A model generated the notes under the pieces. That model did no database searches. It worked only from the letters and a program-made list of their open reading frames with translations, and had not been told where the DNA came from. A program made the translations under genes and the position numbers. Below are positions 6,145-13,252 of a DNA stretch of 16,438 nt, piece after piece (positions within the stretch are counted from its first letter, which is position 1; every line of letters starts with the position of its first letter). The stretch comes from Candidatus Latescibacterota bacterium (GTDB lineage: Bacteria > Krumholzibacteriota > Krumholzibacteriia > Krumholzibacteriales > WJIX01). The stretch spans positions 1 through 16,438 of the forward strand of contig DAOWMJ010000016.1 of the NCBI GenBank assembly GCA_030643145.1. The letters run 5' to 3'.

Positions 6145-7890
6145 TCAAAGAACAGAATTAATTTTCTTTTCGCTTAAGCGCATATCTAAAATTCTGAACT
6201 GTTTTTCCAATTTACCTTTGTAATAATTCTTCTGAAAATTAGCTAAAATATCCATTGTCTGTCCATAAATATTTTGTGGTTTCCAAATCTTGCCCATAGA
6301 AAATCCAATAAAACTCGCTGGCCAGGCTGAATTCTGGCTACCTTCAAACTTCAGGTGCCCATTTCCAACAATCCGGCATTCATTCAGAATATCAACCCCC
6401 CTGAACATAAAAACAGGTTCAATATTACCAGGCCCAAATGGCGCCATCCGTTCAAGAAACAAAAGAAGCTCCATAGTACATTCTTCAATCGATATTTCAA
6501 TATCAGCCTCGTGAATATAGTTAGAATTCCCATCCTCAAACAGCTCACCTACAACCTTATTAAACAAATTCGTAAAATCCGTAATTTTATCTTCATGAAT
6601 GCTGAAGCCACCGGCTTCTTTATGCCCTCCAAACGCAATCAGCAGAGAGGAACACTTTTCGAGCGCATTCTTAACATGTACCATCCCCGCGGATCTTACC
6701 GAACCTTTACCAATACCATTCTCCTGAACGGCAATAAGGGCTGCAGGCAATCTGTACCTCTCGGCTAACCTCGCGGCCCCAATTCCAACCACACCCTGAT
6801 GCCAGGACGCGGATGAAAAAACAAGCGCGTTTGGATTTCCCCTCTTCAGAAAAATATCCGCCAGATAATATGCTTGTTCCGTTACATTTCTATCAAAATA
6901 TTTTCGCTGCTTATTCTTTTCTTCAATTTCCCCCGCTTTTGCAAAAGCCCCTTCCGTATCATTCTCAATCAAGAGGTCTACAACATCACGGGCACTACCA
7001 ATTCGACCAGGTGAATTAAGGCGGGGGATTATTGTAAAACAGACCTGCTTAGCACTGAAATTCTCTTTGTTCAATCCCGATTTAGTTCTCAAAGCACTAA
7101 GTCCGGGCCTGTCCCACTTACCCATAGCATCCAATCCCAGGGAAACAAAAATTCTGTTCTCGTCACGAAGAGGCATATAATCACCAAGAGTGCCCAGGGC
7201 GACAAGATCAAGATATTTCTCCGGCGAAAAATCAATTTCAAGAGATTTCGCTAAAGCCTGAACAAGTTTAAAAGCGACGCCGACACCGGCAAGGTCGTTA
7301 AATGGATATTTTTCCGGTGGAAATTTTGGATTAATAAATGCGTCCGCGTTAATTCTAAAGCTGATATCATGATGATCAGTTACTAATACTTTTACTCCTT
7401 TTTCCAGAAGGAATGAAACAACTTCACTGTCGCTCGATCCACAATCCACCGAGATAACCAGTTTTAAACCCTTCTGAACCCCTTTTTTCATAACTCTCAT
7501 TGCCAGTCCATATCCGTCTGTCGCTCGCCGTGGAACAAAATAAAGAACATTGGCTCCAACTTCTCTTAGGAACTGATAAATAAGAGTGGTCCCGGTTATA
7601 CCGTCTGCGTCAAAGTCTCCATGTACAAGAATCAATTCACCTTCACGAATTGCTTCAAGTACAAGTGAAACAGCTTTTTCCATTTCATTGAATTCAAAGG
7701 GATCATGCAATTTCTCAAAAGAAGGGTTAAGAAAGTTGTTTATTTTTTCCGCGCTATCCAAACCTCTGCATAGGAGCAAGTGTGCCTGTACATCGGTTAG
7801 ATCGCACTCAGCCGACAGTTTTTTGATAACCGAACTGTCTGTATTCTTTAACGTCCACTCGGAGTTCTTCTCATTTTCGTTTCTTTTCAC
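6145..7890 (-). CDS. recJ: Single-stranded-DNA-specific 5'-3' exonuclease RecJ
   Basis: RecJ degrades single-stranded DNA 5' to 3' in recombination and repair. The DHH-type phosphoesterase core is complete: DFDADG (92-97), the motif with D149 in ISVDCG, TDHHD (171-175) with the DHH triplet, and LGTLGD (232-237). The DHHA1 domain carries GKGSVRS (394-400) and FGGHKEAGGFSI (420-431), followed by the C-terminal OB-like region. Length is 581 residues, normal for RecJ. The start is GTG, with a GAGGAG site upstream. It begins 40 bp after the RNase P RNA, with no terminator visible between, so the two may share a transcript. Intact. Confidence 0.96.
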   Translation of the reverse strand: MKRNENEKNSEWTLKNTDSSVIKKLSAECDLTDVQAHLLLCRGLDSAEKINNFLNPSFEKLHDPFEFNEMEKAVSLVLEAIREGELILVHGDFDADGITGTTLIYQFLREVGANVLYFVPRRATDGYGLAMRVMKKGVQKGLKLVISVDCGSSDSEVVSFLLEKGVKVLVTDHHDISFRINADAFINPKFPPEKYPFNDLAGVGVAFKLVQALAKSLEIDFSPEKYLDLVALGTLGDYMPLRDENRIFVSLGLDAMGKWDRPGLSALRTKSGLNKENFSAKQVCFTIIPRLNSPGRIGSARDVVDLLIENDTEGAFAKAGEIEEKNKQRKYFDRNVTEQAYYLADIFLKRGNPNALVFSSASWHQGVVGIGAARLAERYRLPAALIAVQENGIGKGSVRSAGMVHVKNALEKCSSLLIAFGGHKEAGGFSIHEDKITDFTNLFNKVVGELFEDGNSNYIHEADIEISIEECTMELLLFLERMAPFGPGNIEPVFMFRGVDILNECRIVGNGHLKFEGSQNSAWPASFIGFSMGKIWKPQNIYGQTMDILANFQKNYYKGKLEKQFRILDMRLSEKKINSVL

Positions 7891-7930
7891 AAACCCACTC
7901 CTCAGGACCGATAACGCATAACAAGAATCT

Positions 7931-8301
7931 CCGGTGGTAGAGTATAGCTATAAGCCGGATTCTGTTCCTATCTTTCATAAGATTGGATGTGATCATTTAT
8001 CTTCGAATCTCCGTTACCGGGATTCTTCAGCAACCTACCCAAGAGTCAAACGAAGCGGGCAACTTCTCCTCTGCTATTTGGTCTTTCTCCGGATGGGGTT
8101 TACCAGCTATCGCCGTCACCGGCGATACTGGTGAGCTCTTACCTCACCTTTTCACCCTTACCCCTTAAAGGGGCGGTATATTTTCTGTGGCACTTTCCTT
8201 GGGTTGCCCCACTGGGAATTACCCAGCACCCCGCCCTGTGGAGTCCGGACTTTCCTCGAGTGAATTCACACCCGCGATCACACGCTTATCTCTACCACCG
8301 G
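7931..8301 (-). ncRNA. rnpB: RNase P RNA (M1 RNA)
   Basis: This is the catalytic RNA that removes 5' leaders from tRNA precursors. The ends form a perfect 12-bp P1 helix (8290-8301 with 7931-7942), which sets the limits at about 371 nt. Universally conserved blocks are present on the minus strand: GAGGAAAGTCCGGACTCC (8257-8240), AGGGTGAAAAGGTGAGG and its paired GAGCTCACC (8158-8130), AGACCAAATAG (8084-8074), GGGTAGG (8040-8034), and ACAGAATCCGGCTTAT (7965-7950). The general plan is type A. The stretch equivalent to L15 (about 8073-8041) shows no GGU. Plus-strand reading frames across this interval are by-products of the structured RNA. Confidence 0.97.
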
Positions 8302-8314
8302 ATAACTTTACACA

Positions 8315-8344
8315 AATATACCTGTTAATTGGAAATATAACTAA
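8315..8344 (-). promoter_or_regulatory. Possible rnpB promoter
   Basis: On the minus strand, TTAGTT (8344-8339) and TATATT (8320-8315) are 18 bp apart. Transcription from here would begin near the P1 helix of the RNase P RNA. The -35 box is poor and other A/T-rich boxes could serve, so this is tentative. The 80-bp gap between rnhA and rnpB is the natural place for an rnpB promoter. Confidence 0.3.
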
Positions 8345-8381
8345 GTTTTTCTAAAAGATCAAAGCTGATAAGGTGCCAATA

Positions 8382-8993
8382 CTAATCTTCCTTACCGGCG
8401 AGTATATCCCCCGCAAGTTTATCGGCTTCCTTATTCCTGGATCTGCAGATATGCTGATACTCACATTTTTCAAAGTGTAACTCCATTTCCTTTACCTTTT
8501 TAACCAGAATTTTTAGTTTATCATTTTTTATCCTGTACTCACCCGACAACTGCCTCACAACAAGTTGGCTGTCAAGCTTGAAATATACCTTATTTACACC
8601 AATATCTTTCGCCAGAGATAATCCCAAAATAAGCGCCTGATATTCAGCTACATTATTTGTAGCACTACCAAGTTTTTTTACTCTTGATGCAACCCTCATC
8701 CCGGAGGGAAGATACGCTACAGCCGCTGCCGAGGCGGGGCCGGGGTTGCCCTTCGAAGCCCCATCACAATAAATCTCAAGAAAAGCCGGTTTTTTACAGG
8801 AGATATCAGAAAGAACCTTTTTAGTTTCTCTTAAATCAAGATCTTGTCCTGTAATACATTTATTAATGCGGTCAGCCAATTCAAGCAATGCTTTTCTTGG
8901 CTCTTCGAGAGACCCATATCCAGCTTTTTTAGCCGCTTCATCAAAGCTCTTCCCCCCCGTGACCTGAATAATAAATTTCCTCAGTTTATTCAT
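8382..8993 (-). CDS. RNase HI family ribonuclease with an N-terminal extension
   Basis: This should cleave the RNA strand of RNA-DNA hybrids. The C-terminal RNase H domain holds the catalytic set: D77 in IYCDGASKGNPGPAS, E117 in TNNVAEYQALILGL, D141 in FKLDSQLVVRQLSGEY, and H181 plus D191 near the end (HICRSRNKEADKLAG). It is preceded by about 70 residues that I do not recognise, where E. coli RNase HI has none. I chose ATG 8993, which overlaps the end of the zinc-ribbon gene (ATGAATAA) and implies coupled translation. A longer form from GTG 9050 would lie wholly inside the upstream gene and has no SD site. Its place just before rnpB is also suggestive of RNA metabolism. Confidence 0.9.
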   Translation of the reverse strand: MNKLRKFIIQVTGGKSFDEAAKKAGYGSLEEPRKALLELADRINKCITGQDLDLRETKKVLSDISCKKPAFLEIYCDGASKGNPGPASAAAVAYLPSGMRVASRVKKLGSATNNVAEYQALILGLSLAKDIGVNKVYFKLDSQLVVRQLSGEYRIKNDKLKILVKKVKEMELHFEKCEYQHICRSRNKEADKLAGDILAGKED

Positions 8994-9726
8994 AGCTTTC
9001 AGCTTTTTTGTTCTCCTGATAATAAACAAGAATTCGCCCACAAAATTCACACGTTATTATTTTGTTGTTTTTTCGGACTTCATGCGCCTTCTGGGGGGGA
9101 ACCCTTGAAAAACAACCCTGACATACATCATTAAGAAGATTCGCTATTGCTGTATCATGTTTCGCTACAAGAATCCTCTGATATTCTACCCTGACTTTTT
9201 TTGATAGATGTGGAAGTATTCTTAATTTTTCGTCCTCAATAATATCAAGGCTTGCCTGACTTTTTTCAATATTCTTTTCCAGTTCCATTTTTTGAAACAT
9301 CAATTTATCTTTCTTTACCTTAACTTCATCGGAAAAACGCGATAATTCCAGATTTTCCTTATCTATCATCTCAAGCACTCCAAGCATTCGCTCTTCATGC
9401 GTTTCAATTTTGGCGGCAAGATACTGCATCTCGTGTTCCCATGCCCGATAGGCCGCGTTAGTTTTTATACTATTTTCTTCTATTTTCTTTGTTTGAATTT
9501 TATCATTCTCACTTTTGATAACACTGTCCAAATAACGTTCTTCCTTCTCCATCTTTTTAAGCAATTCTTTCTTCTCGTTTAATTCATCTTCCAATATCAA
9601 TATTTTCTCATCAATTTCCATGATTTTCACAGGATTCCTGTGAAGGATGTCTCTCTTTTCTTTTATCAACAGATCTTTATTTACAAGTTTTATAAGATAT
9701 TCAATATCCTCCTTAACATTACTCAT
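8986..9726 (-). CDS. Coiled-coil protein with C-terminal C4 zinc ribbon (DUF164/CT398-like family)
   Basis: The protein has 246 residues. About 1-180 are strongly charged and heptad-like, consistent with a long helical hairpin, and include SIKTNAAYRAWEHEM (about 86-100), which resembles the family's conserved turn. The C-terminus has four cysteines as two CxxC pairs (202/205 and 226/229; CQGC and CEFC), with an intervening PPQ loop, forming a zinc ribbon. This matches the family often annotated as 'zinc ribbon domain-containing protein' next to RNase HI. The molecular role is not established; a nucleic-acid-linked role is inferred from its neighbours. ATG 9726 has AAAGGTGA upstream. A promoter, short ORF and terminator precede it. 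Confidence 0.88.
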   Translation of the reverse strand: MSNVKEDIEYLIKLVNKDLLIKEKRDILHRNPVKIMEIDEKILILEDELNEKKELLKKMEKEERYLDSVIKSENDKIQTKKIEENSIKTNAAYRAWEHEMQYLAAKIETHEERMLGVLEMIDKENLELSRFSDEVKVKKDKLMFQKMELEKNIEKSQASLDIIEDEKLRILPHLSKKVRVEYQRILVAKHDTAIANLLNDVCQGCFSRVPPQKAHEVRKNNKIITCEFCGRILVYYQENKKAESYE

Positions 9727-9751
9727 ATTTATTCACCTTTCAACAAACCAT

Positions 9752-9775
9752 AAAAAAACCTCCCGTTAAGGAGGT
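9752..9775 (-). terminator. Intrinsic terminator, or attenuator, in the leader of the zinc-ribbon gene
   Basis: On the minus strand the stem ACCTCC/GGAGGT (6 bp, 6-nt loop) is followed by a run of seven T. It lies 25 bp upstream of the zinc-ribbon ATG and about 115 bp downstream of a strong promoter. It may end the Ycf48-gene transcript, end a short RNA, or act as an attenuator for the zinc-ribbon gene. The stem is short but GC-rich, and the T-run is clear. Confidence 0.7.
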
Positions 9776-9782
9776 ATATATG

Positions 9783-9863
9783 TTAAAAACCTTTATCTCT
9801 TAAGAACTCGACAACAAAAAACAATATTTTTTTCTTTAGCATCATTCCTATCGAGTCTGGCAT
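9783..9863 (-). CDS. Possible 26-codon leader ORF
   Basis: An ATG-TAA frame of 26 residues (Lys-, Phe- and Val-rich) starts about 30 nt after the predicted transcription start and ends seven bases before the terminator stem. No good SD site precedes it, so it may not be translated. It is listed because of its place between promoter and terminator. It could be a leader peptide, part of a small RNA, or chance. Confidence 0.2.
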   Translation of the reverse strand: MPDSIGMMLKKKILFFVVEFLRDKGF

Positions 9864-9898
9864 ACCTATAAATCCACTCTTTAAAGCCCAAATGAGAG

Positions 9899-9927
9899 AT
9901 TTTACAAATATTGGGATGCCAGGTCAA
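9899..9927 (-). promoter_or_regulatory. Sigma70-type promoter upstream of the zinc-ribbon gene
   Basis: On the minus strand, TTGACC (9927-9922) and TAAAAT (9904-9899) are separated by 17 bp. The expected transcription start is near 9892, about 165 nt before the zinc-ribbon ATG and just before the short ORF. It lies in the gap after the Ycf48-like gene. Confidence 0.65.
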
Positions 9928-10009
9928 TATATTTTTGAATATTTTATGAATTTTTTGATTCTTAGTCCTGATAGAAACTGCATATCAATTGCGTACATTA
10001 ACTTATATG

Positions 10010-11071
10010 TTAATACTTTTTCCAGGGAAATTCCCTAACCGTCCAATTCTCACCACCATCCACTGTTTTCATAACGATTGAATAACCATGCAAAATACCA
10101 TCAATTACTTCTTCCCTCCCCCTTCCGACAATCCAGCCGCAGTCATCATCAACAAAATAGATATCTCTCATGTCAACTATCTTTTCATCTCCAGACATAA
10201 TTTCAATCCAATTGTTTCCCCCATCAACCGTTCTGATAATTTTATCATTACCCACCGCGAACCCAATCATTTCATTTTTGAAGAAGAATCGTCTAATCTC
10301 CGCGTTATCCAGTTGAGATGCCCAGGTTTTACCACCATCGTTCGTCCTTAAAAGAACCTCTCCCCCACCCCAACCTGTATTTTCGTTTATGAAACAGATC
10401 GTAAATACCCCTTTTAAAACCGACCAGTTTGTTCCTTCAACCGTTTCCCAACTCTTGCCACTGTCTTTTGTTTCATACATAATTTCCGGATCAGATTCAT
10501 TAAACCGGCTTCCAAGCAAAAAGACCTGGCTTGAATCAATTACACTCATACCCCACGCGTTTCGTTCTTGAACAACAGGAATCCAGTTATTCTTCCAGTT
10601 TAAACCCCCATTATCAGTTCTGTAAATTCCTTGATTTCCAAGGACAAACCCCAATGACTCATTAATAAATTTAACATCATATAGAACATCATCGGGAAAA
10701 CCGCTAAAGGGTACCGATATCCAGGTTATCCCACCATTATCAGTTCTGTATATCCTTCCCTCTTTCCCAACAATCCAACCATGATTCCAGTTCATAAAAT
10801 AGACACCCTGAAAATCAACGCTGTCAACCTTGCTCCCAACCCAGTTCTCACCAGCGTCAGTTGTCCTGGCAACAGTTCCTTCCTGCCCGACAATCCATCC
10901 GCTATTCCGATCAATAAAGAAAACACTATTCGCGTTATACAATATACTTACAATCTCGGCAGGATCTTCTTTCGGAGTTGTCACACTATTTTCCGAGCAT
11001 GAATGAATTTCAAAATAGATAAAGATTATTATCATAATTGCCAGAAGGATGTTTCTTGTTTTATTACTCAT
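10010..11071 (-). CDS. Ycf48/BNR-repeat beta-propeller lipoprotein
   Basis: The 353 residues begin with a Lys/Arg-containing head, a hydrophobic helix and I-H-S-C (Cys 25), which fits a lipoprotein signal, though the lipobox is not ideal. Then seven repeats follow, each like 'xxFxxxxxGWIVGxxGxIxRTxDGGxxW', with GW.VG and T-DGG-W motifs. The fold should be a seven-bladed beta-propeller of the Ycf48/HCF136 type. Family members in plants and cyanobacteria assist photosystem II; nothing photosynthetic is visible here, so this is likely an unrelated surface or periplasmic use, with unknown function. ATG 11071 has GGAGG five bases upstream. It has its own promoter and no operon partner upstream. 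Confidence 0.87.
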   Translation of the reverse strand: MSNKTRNILLAIMIIIFIYFEIHSCSENSVTTPKEDPAEIVSILYNANSVFFIDRNSGWIVGQEGTVARTTDAGENWVGSKVDSVDFQGVYFMNWNHGWIVGKEGRIYRTDNGGITWISVPFSGFPDDVLYDVKFINESLGFVLGNQGIYRTDNGGLNWKNNWIPVVQERNAWGMSVIDSSQVFLLGSRFNESDPEIMYETKDSGKSWETVEGTNWSVLKGVFTICFINENTGWGGGEVLLRTNDGGKTWASQLDNAEIRRFFFKNEMIGFAVGNDKIIRTVDGGNNWIEIMSGDEKIVDMRDIYFVDDDCGWIVGRGREEVIDGILHGYSIVMKTVDGGENWTVREFPWKKY

Positions 11072-11162
11072 TGTCGCCTCCAAAGCTGCAATTTCAACAT
11101 ATCAAATATGCAACAGAACATTAACCCGGAAATTGATTGCCTGAACCCACAACACATTGCGT

Positions 11163-11190
11163 ATTATACAGATAGCCAGATAATATCCAA
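11163..11190 (-). promoter_or_regulatory. Sigma70-type promoter for the Ycf48-like gene
   Basis: On the minus strand, TTGGAT (11190-11185) and a perfect TATAAT (11168-11163) are 16 bp apart. Transcription would start near 11156 and give a leader of about 85 nt. The 220-bp gap between the tRNA and the gene otherwise shows no feature that I can name. Confidence 0.55.
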
Positions 11191-11292
11191 ATTCAATAAC
11201 GATAAATATTACACGAAATTGAAATTAGCAATCTTTAGACCAATCCCAGGTTATCTTCGTTTATATAATAGAGTTAGAAAAAGGAGGGAGTT

Positions 11293-11367
11293 TGGTGGGC
11301 CCAGCAGGATTTGAACCTGCGACCGACCGGTTATGAGCCGGGAGCTCTACCACTGAGCTATGGGCCC
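11293..11367 (-). tRNA. tRNA with CAU anticodon (Ile2-like, or elongator Met)
   Basis: The 75-nt gene folds as a standard cloverleaf: a 7-bp acceptor stem (GGGCCCA/TGGGCCC), discriminator A, encoded CCA, D arm GCTC/GAGC, anticodon loop CTCATAA and T arm GCAGG/CCTGC. The outermost anticodon-stem pair is a C-T mismatch. Anticodon CAU fits either elongator Met or lysidine-modified Ile2. C4-G69 and C5-G68 in the acceptor stem, and the overall likeness to E. coli ileX, which also lies near rpoD, favour Ile2; the choice is an inference. It lies between rpoD and the Ycf48-like gene. Confidence 0.95.
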
Positions 11368-11396
11368 TTTATCCATTTCTAATTTGTTTAGCAGTC

Positions 11397-11425
11397 AATC
11401 TAACATTTGATAATTTATTAATCAA
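11397..11425 (-). promoter_or_regulatory. Extended -10 promoter for the tRNA
   Basis: On the minus strand, TTGATT (11425-11420) and TAGATT (11402-11397) are 17 bp apart, with TG one base upstream of the -10 box (TGnTAGATT). The start of transcription would lie about 25-30 bp upstream of the mature tRNA 5' end. Confidence 0.55.
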
Positions 11426-11495
11426 CACTTTTGTAGGATTCGATCCCTTTTATAAATAATGAAACTTGTACCACACAAAAACTCTCTTTTAACAT

Positions 11496-13244
11496 TTATA
11501 CATCAATATAACCCTGCAGTTTTCTACTTCGACTCGGATGAGTTAATTTACGGAGAGCCTTTGCCTCAATTTGTCTTACTCTTTCCCTCGTCACTTTGAA
11601 TATTTTGCCGACTTCCTCAAGCGTTCTCGGAGTTCCATCACCAAGTCCAAACCTCAGTCTTATAACCTTTTCTTCTCTCGGAGTTAATGTCGCAAGAACT
11701 CTCGCAACTTGATCAGTCAACATAGAATGGGCCGCGCTTCTATCCGGTGATATTGATTCTTCGTCTTCAATAAAGTCACTCAACTTACTATCATCGTCAT
11801 CACCAACCGGACGATCGAGAGAAATCGGTTCTACACTTGCCTTCATAACACTTTTAACTTTTTGAATTGGATAATCCAGTTTTTTTGCTACTTCCTCAGC
11901 GGTCGGCGCACGTCCAAAAATCTGCAAAAGTTCACGCCTGGTTCTTGAAACCTTATTAATAGCTTCGATCATATGCACCGGGACTCTTATTGTTCTTGCC
12001 TGATCCGCTATCGATCTTGTAATTGCCTGCCTTATCCACCAGGTAGCATATGTACTGAATTTATACCCCTTCCTGTAATTAAATTTCTCGACCGCTCGCA
12101 TTAACCCGCTGTTACCTTCCTGAATAAGATCCAGAAATTCAAGACCTCGATTCGTGTACCGCTTGGCAATTGAAATAACGAGCCTGACATTGGCTTCTAT
12201 CATATTCTGTTTTGCTCTTTCAGATCTTAATTCACCTTTGTTTATCTTTTTCACAACTGCCTTTAGCAATTCATGATCTGCTTTTTTTTCTTTCTCTATC
12301 GTTCTTATTTTACGCCTGAGATTCTGGATCTTCTTTTTGAAATCTTTCAGATTCGACAGTTCCCATTTAAGATTTTTCTGAAGTTCCTTTTTCTTGCTCC
12401 CTTTTCCATTTAGTACCTTGATAGCCGCGTTTAACTCGGCATAGTTCATACCTGCAAATTTTTCGTATTCTTCTATCTGTTTATAATCATTTTTTAACAG
12501 CTTATAACAGAGTCTGACCTTATCGACAATTCTTTCAATTTGTTTCGGATGTAATTTTAACTTCCTGTTATATTTCTTTAGTTCACCAATCGTTTCTTTC
12601 AGCTTATCGGTTGTTTTTTTGGCTTTTCCACTACTTTCTTTCATATTTAAAAGAGATTTTAATTCATCAACTGTTCTGCGAAGTTCAATGGTTTGTTTCA
12701 TAATCGTGATATATTTGCCCATTTCCTTCTTGCCGACTAAATGCGGATGTAGCCCCCCTGTTTCCAGTTTGATCACGTTATCAAGCCTAATTTCTTCCTC
12801 TTGAAGTTTAATCACAAAACCTTGAATTTCATCTGTCATAAAAGGAAGTTCAAAAAGAGCGGACAAGATCATTTTGTTTCCAGATTCAATTTCTTTCGCT
12901 ACCTTAATTTCCCCTTCCCTGTCAAGGAGAGGAACTTTTCCCATTTCCCGCAGGTACATACGTACCGGATCATCATATTTAACCCTGCTTTTCTGGATTC
13001 GGGTTGTTTTTTTTGTTTCCTTTTCTTTCCTTTTGTTTTTTGCCTGTATTTTAAGAACAGCTTTCTCTTCGCTCTCAAAATATTCTATTTTCTCCTCACT
13101 TAACCGATCATAAAGTTTAACTATATTTCCCGGATTTACATCACTATTCAAAAATGAATCAATTTCATCATTGAGGATATACCCCTTTTTTTTGGATAAT
13201 TTCTTTATCTTCTTGATTATTTCTTCATTTTTATCATTACTCAT
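11496..13244 (-). CDS. rpoD: Primary RNA polymerase sigma factor (sigma70)
   Basis: This group 1 sigma factor directs RNA polymerase to housekeeping promoters. Region 1.1 is present (about 1-57), then region 1.2 (DPVRMYLREMGKVPLLDREGE, about 93-113), a long Lys/Glu-rich non-conserved region (about 140-345), region 2 (RLVISIAKRYTNRGLEFLDL to IRVPVHMIE, about 355-428), region 3, and region 4 with a helix-turn-helix (TLEEVGKIFKVTRERVRQIE, 542-561). Length is about 582 residues. The SD GGAGGG is inside the end of dnaG. Spacing fits a TTG at 13247 slightly better than the ATG at 13244, which I prefer; only one residue differs. It follows dnaG within 8 bp, the classic dnaG-rpoD pair. Confidence 0.97.
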   Translation of the reverse strand: MSNDKNEEIIKKIKKLSKKKGYILNDEIDSFLNSDVNPGNIVKLYDRLSEEKIEYFESEEKAVLKIQAKNKRKEKETKKTTRIQKSRVKYDDPVRMYLREMGKVPLLDREGEIKVAKEIESGNKMILSALFELPFMTDEIQGFVIKLQEEEIRLDNVIKLETGGLHPHLVGKKEMGKYITIMKQTIELRRTVDELKSLLNMKESSGKAKKTTDKLKETIGELKKYNRKLKLHPKQIERIVDKVRLCYKLLKNDYKQIEEYEKFAGMNYAELNAAIKVLNGKGSKKKELQKNLKWELSNLKDFKKKIQNLRRKIRTIEKEKKADHELLKAVVKKINKGELRSERAKQNMIEANVRLVISIAKRYTNRGLEFLDLIQEGNSGLMRAVEKFNYRKGYKFSTYATWWIRQAITRSIADQARTIRVPVHMIEAINKVSRTRRELLQIFGRAPTAEEVAKKLDYPIQKVKSVMKASVEPISLDRPVGDDDDSKLSDFIEDEESISPDRSAAHSMLTDQVARVLATLTPREEKVIRLRFGLGDGTPRTLEEVGKIFKVTRERVRQIEAKALRKLTHPSRSRKLQGYIDV

Positions 13245-13252
13245 CAAAGTGA

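Noticed and set aside
7934..8328. Plus-strand reading frames of 60-70 codons
   Set aside because: They lie over the RNase P RNA gene, which explains the conserved sequence and structure on the minus strand; the frames show no family likeness.
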